Below are positions 24,156 through 37,959 of a stretch of 64,000 nt of DNA, piece by piece (within the stretch, counting starts at the first letter, position 1; each line of letters opens with the position of its first letter). Under the pieces are notes generated by a model. It saw only the letters and a list, made by a program, of their open reading frames with translations, did not search any database and was not told where the DNA came from. This DNA comes from Enchytraeus crypticus (Eukaryota > Annelida > Clitellata > Enchytraeida > Enchytraeidae). The DNA is taken from NCBI GenBank assembly GCA_905160935.1, contig CAJHZI010000369.1, positions 324,001 to 388,000 of the forward strand. Reading direction: 5' to 3'. The position numbers were made by a program, and so were the translations under genes.

Positions 24156-25504
24156 ACAATGGTTACTAGCTGCTCAAAAACTTACTGATGATAAACGATA
24201 GAGCTGGAGGCTTTTTAGTAAACTGTTCGACAGCTGACCAGTAACTGCAGGATTCAAATCCAGTGCTCTTCCGGTCATTTTAGGAGTTTACTCTTAAGAA
24301 GTGAAATCTATAATAGACAACTCTATAGGACATTAACTCTATCTAGTATAATCGCGTTGAATAGAATGAACTTCTAAATATTGTGACAATAAACAATCAT
24401 CAGTGTTTACCCTACAGGTGAAACAGTCGCTTACTATAAACTACTTTCAACAATAAACTTTTAATTAATTAAAAGAGGTTACCATGATTTAATGAGATAA
24501 CTGTACTAGTGTGCATTTTTCTTCAGAACTCTGACTCTATAATAATAATAACCTCCGAAATTTCTATAGCGGTATCATGCCGGTGTCCGGTATTGGAGAC
24601 CGCTTTACTATGCTAACTACAACTTCTACGAATTCTACATCTACAAATTATGCGACACTAAGTATTTTTCAGAAGAAAAATATGCGCACTTATCATCCTT
24701 GAAGCCAATGTCCTCCAATGCCCTGGTAGCGCAGGTACAAAAAGCAAAATATTAAAATAAAAAAAGTCATATAGAATAAACTCATTAAAACTTTCATCTC
24801 ATTGCGAAATGTAATACAAGGATCAAATAATCTCCTACCGCGCCGCTGAAATTGAAATTGCTGTGCAGTATATTCTAGATCAGAAGTTTTGGTGTAGAAA
24901 AAATTTGTTCGGAAACTAACAGTGAACGATACATGTATAACACAATAGTTGCAAAATTGCATTAGCTCCTCAAATCTAGCAAATATAAATTTCTGTAGGA
25001 ATATTTTATTCGGTTGATGACTTTAAACATTTTACCTTAGTAATTTAACAATATAAAAATGATGACGTTAGCCTAACACGGAATAGATATTGGTCCTCTT
25101 CAATGTTCAAGAGTTTCTCTAAGCCATTCTTAGAAATTTAATTTCTCAGTTTCAGAGAATAATTTTACGAGTAGAGTACGGCTAATCTAGCAATGAGGTA
25201 GTTAGATTTTACCACTTTGAAAAAGTTATCAAAATTTATATAAATAAATATAGTATTGCGTAGGATAAACAAGTAAGGTCAATTTAGTTTTGGATTAAGG
25301 CAACCTTTCGAAATTATGTATATTTATATATTTTAATAACATTTGACAGTAATTTTTATTCTAAATTACACAGACCTTGCTCAATAAGGTCATCTCAAAA
25401 TGTATTGTTAGACTTACTACGAAAGGATTTATGTAGGCCTACTTATTATTGTGTATTAATTCACTTTATTATTTCAATTATTTATTAATTCATTCCATCT
25501 CATC
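24156..25504. other. Unannotated intron stretch
   Basis: No exon recognised. A B-box-like GGATTCAAATCC sits near 24251-24262 without a visible A-box partner. An 89-codon minus frame at 24693-24962 shows no domain. Confidence 0.6.
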
Positions 25505-26496
25505 TTACAGCAAATACGACTAAAAAACCTTGGATCACAACTGAGATGCAAGACAAACCGGATGAAAGGAGGAAATGGAAATGTGTTGACAAGAGTCATG
25601 GCCGAATGAAATAGAGAAGCGTAAACAATGATCTTAGAACAATTACAGACAATCGTAAAAGATCATTGGTGGAGGGACAAGTCTGATGATTTAGCAGAAT
25701 ATTATAGAAGAGGGAGGTCAGATCTATTGTACCAAGAAGTCAGGATATTGACAAGAATCGAAAAGAAAATGAAAGGAGACGCAAAGAACATTAATATTAT
25801 GTGTAAAGATAGTGAATTGAAGACACAACTGGAAGAAGTAAAAGAAAGATGGACAAACTATGTAGAGGAATTGTACGATGTGGCTGGGCAGCCAGTTCAA
25901 CAGGATTTTAAAATTGAAGAAGAAAATACAGCAGAAAATGATAAAAGGTGCTCGATATAATGAAGGAGGAAATTTATTCAGCAATTAACTGTATGAAGAA
26001 GGTGAAAGCAGCGGGAATAGATGATATCCCAGCAGAATTCTTACAAATGTTGGAAGGAGAAACACTCAATAAGTTAATGGAAGTATGTATGTAACTGTAC
26101 AATACAGATATTTGGTCAGACGATTTTTAACAATTCAGTGAAGATCCAAATCCCAAAAGTCAACGCTGTGGGGTGTTCGGATTACAGAACAATCAGTTTA
26201 ATACATCATGCATCGAAGATCTTATTAAAGATAATAAATAATCGCATTCAGTCTAAAGCAGATATGATACTGAGCAAGGCACTATTTGGTTTCAGGAAAG
26301 GATGCGGCACAAGGGAAGCAATAGGGGCAATGCGGGTTCTTTGCGAAAGAAGCTTAGATGGAATTGACCTTAAGGAAGGACGATATTAGGAAACTGGAGG
26401 CATTGGGAATGTGGTTTGGAGAAGAACGGAAAGGATTAACTGGACTCAAAAGGTTACAAATGAGGAAGTTCTGGAGAGAGTTGGTACAGATAGACT
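25505..26496 (+). mobile_element. AG-LINE, longer 5' part with internal deletion
   Basis: Covers the linker and start of RT of the same family: KKPWITTEMQDKPDERRKW, LTRIEKKMKGDAKNI, ERWTNYVEELYD, INCMKKVKAAGIDDIPAEF, VNAVGCSDYRTISLIHHASK and FGFRKGCGTREAI. It then jumps near 26370 to the C-terminal RRTERINWTQKVTNEEVLE-type segment, skipping the RT active site, and stops at ACAGATAGACTG, exactly where the 35-bp satellite begins. Many stops; dead. Confidence 0.8.
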
Positions 26497-28714
26497 GGTG
26501 AGACAACGAACCGCTTCTTTCTAAGCCCTAATATGAGATTCAATATAGTTTACGCTCTAATATGAGATATCGTACCTCTACATTCTGTGCTCTACTTTCG
26601 GAAACCGATCCGCTTCATTCTTTCATTCATGCTATATTATGAGACACCGTATTCTGTATTCTAAGCTTTGCTATGATATACCGTTGCAATTTATTCCTAT
26701 CTTTACTAAGATAAACTGAACCGCTGTATTATATGTTCTACTATGCTATACCGAACCGCAGTATTCTAAGGTATTCTCTGAGATACCTAACCGCTTCATT
26801 TTAAGCTATACTATTGGGTACCGAATCTCTGCATTCTAACCTCAACTTACCATACAGCTTCATTCTATTCCGCTTTATTCTATTCTCTGTTATGAGATAC
26901 CGAACCGCTTCATATTAAGCTCTAATAAGAGATATCGTACCGTTTCATTCTAGCCTCTACTATGAGATACCGTACCGCTACATTCCATACTCTACTTTGA
27001 CATACCGAACCGCTTCATTCTAAGTTATACTGTGAGATACCGAACCGCTTCATTCGAAGCTCTACTGTTATATACCGAACCGTTTCATTTTAAGCTCTAC
27101 TATGAGAGACCGAAGCGTTTCATTCTAAGCTCTACTAAGTGATACCGAAACTCTTCATTCTAGGCCCTACTATGAGATACCGTACCGCTGCATTCTATGC
27201 TCAACTATGAGATATCGAAACGCTTCCTTCTATGATCTATCTAAGCTCTACTGTGAGATACCGAACCGCATCATTATAATCTCTACTATGAGTTACAAAA
27301 ATGTTTCATTTTTATCTCTACTACGATATACAGAACAGCTTCCTTATATGCCCTACTATGATATACCGAACCTCATCATTATAAGCTCTACTATGAGATA
27401 CTGTACCGCTTCAGTCTATGCTCTACTATGAGATACCGAAGTGCATCATTCTAAACTCTACTATGAGATACCGTACCTCTTTATTCTAAACCTTTCTATA
27501 AGATACCGTACCGCTTCATTCTAAGCTATACTATGAAATACCGAACCGTATAATTCTAACAATGCATGATGTACTTAGGGGCTTCATTCTTTTCTATAAC
27601 AGCTGTATTCTAAGCCCAACAATGTAATACCGTACCACTGTATTGTTAGCTTTATATTCTTGCTGTGCTATGAGATACTATATCGCCGCATTCTAAGATA
27701 CACTATGAGATACAGAACCGCTACATTCTAAGCTTAACTATGATATACCGAACAGTTTCATTCTAAGCTCTACTATGAGATTCAGAACCGCTTTTTTACA
27801 AGCTCTACTATGAGATACCAACCGCTAGATTGTAAGCTATAACATAATATGCCGAACCGCTTCAGTCTAAGCTCTATTCTGAGACACCGAACCATTTCAT
27901 TCTAAGCTCTAATATGAGATACTGTACCTTTTCATTTTAGGCTCAACTCTGAGAGACCTAACCCCTACATTTTATGCTCTACTCTGAGATACCTAACCGC
28001 TTCATTTTAAGCTAAACGCTGAGGTACCGAACTCCTGCATTCAAAGCTCAACTTACCATATCGCTTCATTCTACGCTTCACCATGAGATAAAGAACCGCT
28101 TCTTTCCATGCTCTACTACTAGATACCGCACCGCTTCATTCTAAGAAATACCTTGATTTATTGATCCTTCTTATTTAAGCTCTACTGTGAGATACCGTAC
28201 CGCTCCTTTCGAAGCTCTAATATAAGATACCGTACCGTTTCACTCTAGGCTCTACTATGATATACCGTATAGAACGTAGAATGTAGCGACATTCTATGCT
28301 CTACTTTGAGGTACCGAACAGCTTCACTCTAAGCTCTACTATGTGATACCGAACCTCTCCATTCTAAGCTATACTGTGATTTACCGAACTGCTTCATTTT
28401 AAGCTTTACTTTGAGATTCCAATCCGCTTCATTCCATGATTTAATATATGAAACCGTACCGCTTCTGTCAAAGCAATACCATGATATTCCGAACCGCTTC
28501 ATTCTAAGATCTACTGTGAGACATCGAACCGCTTCATTCTAAGCTCTAACATGAGATTCCGTACAATTTCATTTTATGCTCTAATATGAGATACTTACCC
28601 CTGCATTCTAAGCTATATCATTAGACACTAAACAGCTACAATCTAAGCTCTTCAATGATATACAGAACCGCTTCATTCTAAGATCTACTGTGAGACACCG
28701 AACCGCTTCATTCT
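26497..28714. repeat. 35-bp satellite array, about 63 copies
   Basis: Diverged tandem units whose commonest form is built from CTCTACTATGAGATACCG, then AACCGCTTCATTC and TAAG (35 bp). Unit length is mostly kept, but substitutions are frequent and a few junctions slip (for example near 27560-27620 and 28270). No reading frame of use. Lies in the GPCR intron, bounded by an AG-LINE fragment and a hAT-like terminus. Confidence 0.93.
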
Positions 28715-28870
28715 CAGTGTTGTAAAAAAAAGTATTCAGAAAAATACTGTAAGTAAAAGTGAAAGTAAATGGTTAGTAAAAAAGTAAAAAGTACTCTTAA
28801 GTAAAAAGTAAAAGTACTCGACAAAAAGTAGGACTTTTAAGTAAAAAGTAAAAGAACTCTGAATTGTTTA
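28715..28870 (+). mobile_element. Probable hAT-type terminus
   Basis: Begins CAGTGTTGTAAAAAAAAGTA exactly where the satellite unit is cut, followed by many AAGTAAAAAGTA motifs. CAGTG...GTAAAAAGTA with iterated AAGTAAAAGTAC is what I recall of several hAT ends. The matching right end (inverse of CAGTGTTGTA) was not found in the window, so the element may be truncated. Confidence 0.45.
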
Positions 28871-29321
28871 AAGAAAACAAATACCATGTTTAAAAAGTTT
28901 TACACGTTCTTAAATTAGTTAGGTTAGTTAATCGATTTAATTCTATTTAAGAAGGAAACTTTAAATTCGATGTCTGAACTAGAAAACGTTCGACCCACAT
29001 GCGCATCCTTATGTCATATTTTCACATTTTATATTAGATTTAATTTTGCATTCACAATTAAGTTAACAAGGTTAACTAAGACTCTCTCCAGTGTTCCATC
29101 AAGTACGTAACAGGTCCAATGTATTTATATTGCTACTCACATGCTACCTTCACTAACTTAACGCTTCTTACAAACCCAAACTGAAGGCACGTGCGGAATA
29201 TTGAGGAATTGAGAAGGTCCATACATGTAGATACCCGTACTCTAACTAAACTTGGAAATAAGTGAAGAAGATGATAAATAATAATATTAATATTAATTTA
29301 ATATTAATAGTATAAACTGTA

Positions 29322-29374
29322 GGTTTAAAAAATTAGAAACAAATATGACAATTTATATGTATTGCATATATTCA
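29322..29374. repeat. 53-bp exact direct repeat, copy 1
   Basis: GGTTTAAAAAATTAGAAAC through GCATATATTCA is repeated without a mismatch at 29604-29656, 282 bp away. Surrounding sequence differs. Confidence 0.9.
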
Positions 29375-29603
29375 TATTATAATGCAAGCCATATGACTAT
29401 TTTTATGAATTTGTTGTATATTATTACATTTATTTAATGTTATTTTGCGCAAATACAATCCATGACGTTTCAGAAATAGACCTAAATATATGCACAGGTG
29501 TAAATGCATCTATGCATGCGCCACAAGAGTCTAAAGAACTGAAAAAAATTGCATCAATCAATCAATCGACTTGCAGGAAAATAAAAATGTTTCCTTTGTA
29601 ATC

Positions 29604-29656
29604 GGTTTAAAAAATTAGAAACAAATATGACAATTTATATGTATTGCATATATTCA
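29604..29656. repeat. 53-bp exact direct repeat, copy 2
   Basis: Second copy of the repeat at 29322-29374; same orientation and identical by eye. Confidence 0.9.
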
Positions 29657-29873
29657 GTTTTAAAAATTGCTCTGATGCATATAATATCATTTCTGATCCC
29701 AAATCTTCAATAATTCTCATTTAATTTTAAAAATTCTATGAGTATCTATTCATAATACTGTAACGTAACTCGTAAAAAATGTACGTAGCTCATGTTTACA
29801 AATTCCGTTGATATAAGAAAATAGAACTTGCTCCTTGTCAATCCTTCAATTATACAAGTAGAGCTTCTTCTAC

Positions 29874-29875
<2 letters not shown>

Positions 29876-29925
<50 letters not shown>

Positions 29926-29941
29926 AATATTATATATATTG

Positions 29942-29993
<52 letters not shown>

Positions 29994-30110
29994 ATACATT
30001 TTTGTATGTATTTATATATATAAATATATTTAGATATATATAATATATTATATATATAATATTATATATATGTGTGTGTGTGTGCGTGTGTGTGTATGTG
30101 TGGGTGTGTG
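29876..30110. repeat. (TA)n and (TG)n compound microsatellite
   Basis: Two TA blocks (29877-29913 and about 29950-29990), imperfect TA sequence, then TG repeats to 30108. Confidence 0.92.
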
Positions 30111-30957
30111 AAGACCCCTAATTAATTCATAATGTAACGTTCCGTACGTTTGGTAAGTTTAACGTTCTGTAAGATTTCAACTGAGATCCCGACGTAAATG
30201 AATACACTTAACTATTTTCGCTGCTTTGGGCTAATACAATAAAAGCTACCATTCAATATTGACGCCCTCTTTTATACTCCTACAAGAGCATTTATTTATA
30301 TCGATGGAAAGTCGCCGTCAGCAGAGGGAAGCGATAAGCTAAGGTAGGGACATTTTAAGGAGGTACGAATCTATAAATATCCATATTCTACTGTAGATTT
30401 TTGATAGGCGATATAGTCTCAATCCACAAATCCTTACCCTAAGCACTAATCTAAACCCTAAAGCCTAACCCTTTGTCCATACTCTAAACCTAACACATTA
30501 GTAAAATTGTAAGATATGCATTTTTTTACTGAATCCGTACCTCTTTAAAGCGAGCCTATGGTAAATCTGTTCTAATGGAATTCTACAATCTAGCCCTGTA
30601 CTAAAGTATATTTATTGAGACTCTTAAGACTTGAGAAAAATGAAACAGCATATTTGTACATTTCTGCTCTATTTTGCGGCAGTTATTGTTTAGAAATGCT
30701 GTGCACTTAATTTAGCATAGAACAAAATTGTGACTAATTTCTCAGCGAATTATATTTTCCTTCGTTAATGAAATTCATGAATATTAACCTTATATTTTAC
30801 ATTCAAAATTAGAAGTGTCGTCTGCCTCAGTACGTAATTGATCAGAAAATACCAACCGTTGTATAGGAGGGAAAACTCGAACAAGAGAAAGAAATGGAAA
30901 GCTACCACCAGTAACCATATTTATGTGTCCCGGTATCATACTTGAAAATACAGTAGA
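30111..30957. other. Unannotated intron stretch
   Basis: No exon seen. Around 30435-30490 several CTAACCCT-like words occur without a regular period. Confidence 0.6.
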
Positions 30958-31353
30958 TTAACCTACTTGGAACGACGACAGACTGACTATACTAGTTTCT
31001 AAATTTAGTAAACTTACTTTGAAGGATGAAGGACGGCTAGTTATAAATAGATGGTAGTATCTCTTTAGATAACCTCTTTAGGTTAGATATTTTCTTTCGG
31101 AATGGTACTGACAGAAATAACATATTTTTCATTGATAGATATCAGGCAGTTTGTTACAAATAGATAATCGCATTCTTTAGATAACCTAATTATTTAGGAT
31201 AGTCGTTTTAGGAATGACACTGACAGAAATAAATACCTTACATAGATGGATATCAGGCAGCTAGTTATAAATAGATTATCGCATTCTTTGGATAACCTAA
31301 TTAGTGAAGACAGTCGTTTTAGGAATGATGCTCACAGAAGTATCATAACTTAC
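30958..31353 (-). repeat. Tandem repeat (~108-120 bp units) containing copies of the exon 1 donor
   Basis: Units start near 30958, 31011, 31130 and 31240, with the exon 1 end (31346-31380) as the last. On the minus strand exon 1 ends CATCCTTCAAA then GTAAGT. The unit at 31011-31030 reproduces CATCCTTCAAAGTAAGTT exactly; another reads CATCTATGTAAGG. Shared inner blocks include TTTAGATAACCT and GGAATG...CTGACAGAAATAA. The array touches the true splice site, so it likely arose by duplication across the exon boundary. Confidence 0.8.
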
Positions 31354-31766
31354 TTTGAAGGATGGCAGACAGCTAGATACTGGGATATCCCGAGACACAT
31401 CAGTGTCAACAAATATCCGGTGAAGCACATCCAAGGGGTCCCACGCATAGCGTACCACAGACTCTGTTTACACGAGAAACTCGCTCCCTCCTCCTCCTCA
31501 AAATTCGACGGATGGAAGTGATGATTAAGCAGAAATAGAGCCGCCGCCAAGCCGTCAGCGACTGACATGTTCTGCATTAGGCAATCCGACGTTGTTCCCA
31601 CTCTCTTCAACGCCCGAACGACCATTAAGAAGAACACGTTCATCAGGATCGATGTCAGGCCGATAGTCCACATGGATACGGAGATTATATTAAGTAGAGT
31701 CTCGAATCCGGATGTTTCATTTTTAGCGCGAGTAATTTCAACCGAAGACGTGACCATTTCGATCAT
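31354..31766 (-). CDS. Rhodopsin-like GPCR, coding exon 1 (N-terminus, TM1-TM3)
   Basis: Encodes residues 1-137 plus two bases of codon 138. ATG at 31766-31764 is the first in frame after a TAA 15 nt upstream; Met4 is an alternative. A short extracellular N-terminus carries an N-glycosylation site (NET, 16-18). TM1 is about 27-50; TM2 about 62-82 with the conserved Asp71 (SVADGLAAALF); Cys99 at the start of TM3 would pair with Cys174 in exon 2. TM3 ends SQY (128-130) then LAVCHP, where typical class A receptors have DRY. The exon closes at AAA|GTAAGT. An acceptor-like TTACTTCGCAG just upstream (about 31790) leaves room for a 5' UTR exon. Seven segments in total with exon 2. Signalling partner and ligand are not predictable. 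Confidence 0.88.
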
Positions 31767-32252
31767 TATTACGAAATAATTTTAAATCTCTGCGAAGTAA
31801 GATAATTGAGCATTCTACACTGAAATAACAAGAAAAAAAATACTGTATTACCGTTCCGCGAATATTAGAGCAAATTATGTTAGTAATTGTACATGGATAA
31901 TTACTGAAGTAGCAAAGAAAGGAGAGCATTCTTCTACCTTTTCACGAAATATAGAGTGAAAAGTATAGTGTTAGTAGTTGTAGACATACTACCATCTATA
32001 AATGAATTTGAATATTAATTTTCAAAAACCTTGCAGTAATCTAGCCAGTAAATTCATTGACAAATGTTACATTATATTTCATTATAATCTCGATTTCAAC
32101 AAATTATTCTACATCGAAATAGTAAGTGTCTGCTGGACCAAAATGAAACTGATTTACCCTAATACGTCAGAGCTGAGAAAATATTCCCAAATTTACGGAA
32201 GTAAAGAACCACGGACTAGATATTTTTCATCTTTTCATCCTTCTCCAGTTTG
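31767..32252. other. 5' flank of the GPCR gene
   Basis: No second gene supported. A diverged two-copy repeat (TACCGTTCCGCGAATATTAG near 31850 and TACCTTTTCACGAAATATAG near 31937) lies here. No clear promoter element recognised. Confidence 0.5.
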
Positions 32253-32333
32253 ATCTCTCTCTCTCACTCTCTCTCTCTCTTTCTCTCTCTCTCTCACTCT
32301 CTCTCTCTCTCTCTGTCTCTCCCTCTCTCTCTC
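32253..32333. repeat. (CT)n microsatellite
   Basis: Imperfect CT repeat with CACT and TTTC interruptions. Confidence 0.92.
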
Positions 32334-35098
32334 CGCCCATGCAGTGGTCTGCTAAATGCTAAAATCGATATGTGCACTTCTACAACTACAACATTGGATG
32401 TATTGGATAGGCAATGAGGTGAATAAACTAAAAGCGTGAATAATTCTTTTTATTTATTGTCACTCGGTGCTACGCGAAGCTTTTAATGTTAAAAAGTATT
32501 AAAAAATACTGTTTCTCTGCTGTCCTCATTCTTAAGTGACATGTACGTGATACGTAAGAGATCACAATCAATGTTTATTAAATGATGAAATGGACAGTAA
32601 AAATTAAACTGCTCTATGAAAGATTTTCATGCTTTTGACCTTCGAGTTAATATTTCTCCGAAATACGACAATAGTTAAACATAACACTTAATAATAGTAA
32701 TCTACGATTGCGACGATATTTATGAATAGAACTTAAAGCAATATTTGCAACTCGCATCAAGCTTTAAGTTGAGGTCTCCAAGAACCATTTTAATTATTTT
32801 AATACATCGAATGACCGTCTACTTGTCACCCACGATGGATTTAAGAATTTGACCCAGTTTTTTTGCAAAACGTCACCGGTTGATGGTTAACTTCGTCAAC
32901 GTTTGTTTAGCGGAAGCAATAGTTGACTGCAAGCTGCGAAAAATGTCCAAGAAACTGAAACTGCCCGAGGATATTCATCATAATCAATAATATCGCTGAA
33001 TGCCGATGACATTTTAGCAGAATATTCGAGTAACACTTAAGTGACTTCTTAAAACCGTCGAAATACATATTTTTATGGTTGATTTTGATATTGATTTGAA
33101 CTTGATGAGAGTTGAATTTGATAGATTTTTATGTACAATGTGCCAGCTTGTGTTCTTACTAGGCCTAGCTTCAGATCGAGTAGCGTCTAGCCACAATTCT
33201 ATGCCAGTACTATAGGTTGTACTAGATTGTACTAGGTTGTCATAGGTTGTACTATTGGTTGTACATGTACTTGTTAATGTTGCAATTCGCTCAAATGATA
33301 CGCATGCCAGACAGAAACTCGAGTCGTCTATGAAAAGGACTCTCATTCTCAGACAGTTCTCTTGTTATTCGCATGAAGCCAAACATTTAAATGCGTGCAA
33401 CATGATTTTAATTTAATATTTGAGTTTAATGAATAATTATAATTAAAACCTTATGATTGAATGAATGACAATTTGGAAAAGTACAGTAAGAAGTTTCACT
33501 CTAAATGAAACTAAATGATATTTAAAATAATAACTGATGTTCTTTAATAACTATTCTAATATCTCAAGGAAAAGATATAAAGAGAGAGTAATGAAATATC
33601 GTATACGACAGAAACATGACGCTAGTCAATGACATGAAAAGAATGACATTTTCAAACTAAGATTTTGAAATTAAAACCTTAAAATATAGTTGTATAGTAC
33701 AAAACAATTATTCCTGTCTTTCTGGAGTCTAAGCAGACAGTAATAATTAAATACCTTTAGCATTATTAAGATTTATGAGGCTTCCTAAACTAAGGAGGAT
33801 GTCTTGGATATCCCAGACAGCATGGGATAAAGAACAGCCTTTATGTCAAAGTATATAAGCTTTCTCTGACAGACTATACATAATGAGAAAATATTATTCC
33901 AGAGAAGTGGATTCAAGTTCCTAATGCTTTGAACCTCACTGGTGAACATTTACTCTCAGGATGTCGTGTGGATTAAAACGTTGTACAAAAGATTACCTTC
34001 AAGACGTTCGTCATTGTCTCTTTAATGGACGGAGGGTTTTGACCGAGAAGAGTTCTGTTCTAATAGTACGTCATCGAGACGTCGACAGGCGACAGACGAA
34101 CTCTTTTCTGTTTAACTGCGCACAGTTCAATTTTAATTAATTTAGCTATGCACAGTTCAATTTTGAGATAATAGCTCCTGATTTATATTAAAGTATCTTT
34201 TGAAAGCTTTCACACTGCAAGTTAAATTTAGCACTGCTGATGCCATTCGATCTAATGAGTGACTTGCTGCTACGAAACGTGTAAAATACACGTAATTCCT
34301 TATCTTAATTATAATAAAAATAAATTTCCTTAATCCACGTCCTGATTATAGAAAAATTGACTACCAAACCCAGTCTACAAAATTATGTCAGCAACTACAA
34401 TTCAAGGTCCTTAATTTAAGATATGTTACTAATGAGAAATGACTTTTGAAAGCATCAGGATTGTAAAGAACGCTAGAAGCCGCAAAACGGGAACAACCAA
34501 GCCGTTGGCGTGAACATTAAGATTGTAGATTGCCGACAAATGTGCTAAGTCCATTTTTGGTTCTTTCGTGAGTGATATATTTATACAGATAAATCATAAC
34601 ACGATGTCAACTACAGCAGTGGCTGTATAACTTGCTAGTAAGTTTTGTCATGAACAAATTAAAGAAATTTAATAAATGATGATCTCTGTTTCGTTGAACA
34701 AAAAATGATATATTCCTAACTGGGTGTGATAATTATAATATCCATTTCATGCATGTGGATTTCTTATTCTGGAATTTCATATGAAATTACTTTTTATTGC
34801 TAGAAAGGAATTTGAATACCTACGTCAACGAAGGATTTTTGTAACTCAAGCGTACCAGACTTGATATAAAACATAATTACTTCAGTGATTCAATTATTTA
34901 CAGAGGGTGGCACATTTCTCAAAAAAGGTTTAGTAAGCTTACTCCATACTAATTAAATGAAGCACAAGAGAGTATATCAATGTCTTTAAGTTAATTAAAC
35001 TTCTGTAAGTGAAGTAACCTATATCCTCAAAATTACCAGACCTTAAACATTTACGAATATCTTATTAAAAACATCCGCTAGGCCTACTTAACCTTTAA
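32334..35098. other. Unannotated intergenic stretch
   Basis: 2.8 kb with no gene or repeat family I can support. A 110-codon minus frame at 33014-33346 is Ser/Thr-rich with no known motif; near 33205-33265 a GGTTGTACTA word repeats a few times. Confidence 0.6.
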
Positions 35099-35152
35099 TG
35101 TGATTGCACGTAATAATTCTTACTCAAGTAAAAATTATTACGTGCAATCACA
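35099..35152. other. 54-nt near-perfect hairpin
   Basis: Left arm TGTGATTGCACGTAATAATT pairs base for base with AATTATTACGTGCAATCACA. After one C/A mismatch the stem continues TTAC/GTAA around a TCAA loop. 24 of 25 positions pair. It could be a snap-back duplication, a tiny transposon relic, or a hairpin RNA precursor; nothing flanking decides. Confidence 0.9.
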
Positions 35153-36370
<1,218 letters not shown>

Positions 36371-37231
36371 GCAATAAATGGTAAAATGTGGAGGAAGAAA
36401 AGGATAGAATTATAGTCGCGATGTACAGCAATGGAAGAAAGGAAATCAGTGAAACGAAAAGATGCAATCTATTTAAGAACGGAAAACTTAAAGAATTCGA
36501 CAGCGAAGTGAAAGCTAATTAACTTCCATAGATTAACCTACATATAGCATGTACAGCAATAAGCTAGAGTAAGTGACGATCTGTAAACTTCTTTGACTCA
36601 AGTAATTGTGAATTTCTTTAGTTTAAGCAATATCACCGATTTAACCGGATGCTGTGTTCTATCCAAAATGATTTAGAATTAACCAAACGTAAACTACGCA
36701 TGTCATTAAATGAAGCGATGAATTAGAAAGTGAAGAAAGAAATGAACAACCACCTCAGATGCATATATTTTTCATGCTAAAAGCTGAGTGGAAGTTGCAG
36801 GCTTTGTTTTTGGGAAATAGATTTGGATCGATGCTCATTTTGGAATTTGAGAGCTGACCGTATTTAAAAATTTATCTATTGGACTTGCTTTTGATGGAAC
36901 ACTAAACAATATTTTAGTAAAAAACAAAACATTTAGCTATAAGACATCGGAGTAATATAGTATTAAAATGGCTACGCCATATACCAGCAGATGTTCGATG
37001 TTATTTCGTGACTCATCGGTATAGTTTAGTCAAATATTAATAGATTTTAAATGTCACTAGAAACTAATTTTCTATTTCAAATGTTTACTATAATAGTTTC
37101 TACAGGAATGAAAGCTATATCATAATGAAATTGTCTTCAAAAAGGTTCCGCCGTGAGTTTATTTTCTTAGTTTATTCATAATACAAGATAGGAATATAAA
37201 CAATTAATCTATAAATAAATCAAAATATATT
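36371..37231. other. Unannotated stretch, possible SINE-b scrap
   Basis: No gene. ACAACCACCTCAGATGCATA at about 36748-36770 resembles the middle of SINE-b, too short to be sure. Confidence 0.5.
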
Positions 37232-37610
37232 TTTCTTCTTCTTCAGTGCACTGCCAAGTGGCAGGTTCAATGTACATATTCATACTCAAAGTCTGCTTTC
37301 TTGCTCAGTAAGAGCACTCCTTAGATCTACAAGTTAATCCCTTCACAAAGCCTATGCTTTATCCATACCTTATGTATAGCTTATAGTTTGGGTGAAGTAT
37401 GGCTTCTGAGGTGGTTTCCCGTTGCCTTCCTCAGTTAGATGGATTAATTATCATCTAATGCTGGTTGAAAATATTTCATGGTGAGTTGGGCCCCCTCTAG
37501 CCATCCTCAGCTCCTGCCTTAGTCGAGTCTTACGTACACATGTACGTAGCAGATTGTTTGCGGTTGCCGCATTCTGCAGTGGTCCAACTACACCCGATCA
37601 TAACACTGGG
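37232..37610 (-). mobile_element. SINE-b, near full-length copy
   Basis: Minus-strand element with the complete block order: head CGGGTGTAGTTGGACC, GTACGTAAGACTCGACTAAG, GGAGCTGAGGATGG, CTGAGGAAGGCAACGGGAAA, GGAGTGCTCTTACTGAGC and CTGCCACTTGGCAGTGCACT plus GAAGAAGAAGAA. About as long as the 17570 copy. Confidence 0.82.
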
Positions 37611-37959
37611 AAAAATCCTAATATATGTAACAATAATTATGATAGATATGCGATAAAGTTTCATTCCTTTATACTTTTTCTTTTCATTCATAAATCCATA
37701 ATTCATTGATGGTGAAACCTTATAGATATTTGCACTATTTAGAGACAAGTGGATATGCAATCATAAGATAGGATACAAACCATTTATCAGCAAGAGTTTC
37801 TTTTTAGCCTAGTATTTACCTGGTAAGCTATTTAAATTATTAACTTTACCGAATTGTATAAATTCCGAATTGTGTGCGATTAAATAATTTGAGTATTTTC
37901 TCTCTTTCAATCTTAGAACACTGATTATTGGATGATCCAAGGAATATGACTCATAAATA
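37611..37959. other. Unannotated stretch
   Basis: No gene or repeat recognised. Confidence 0.5.

Noticed and set aside
26497-28714. CRISPR-like or coding repeat
   Set aside because: Units are contiguous without spacers, diverged, and in an animal intron.
30430-30490. Interstitial telomeric repeat (CCCTAA)n, also at 53268-53290
   Set aside because: Only scattered CTAACCC words without a regular six-base period.
31246-31521. 91-codon plus frame
   Set aside because: Antisense shadow of GPCR exon 1 and the adjoining tandem repeat.
33014-33346. 110-codon minus frame
   Set aside because: Ser/Thr-rich with a short GGTTGTACTA repeat, no recognisable domain or splice context.
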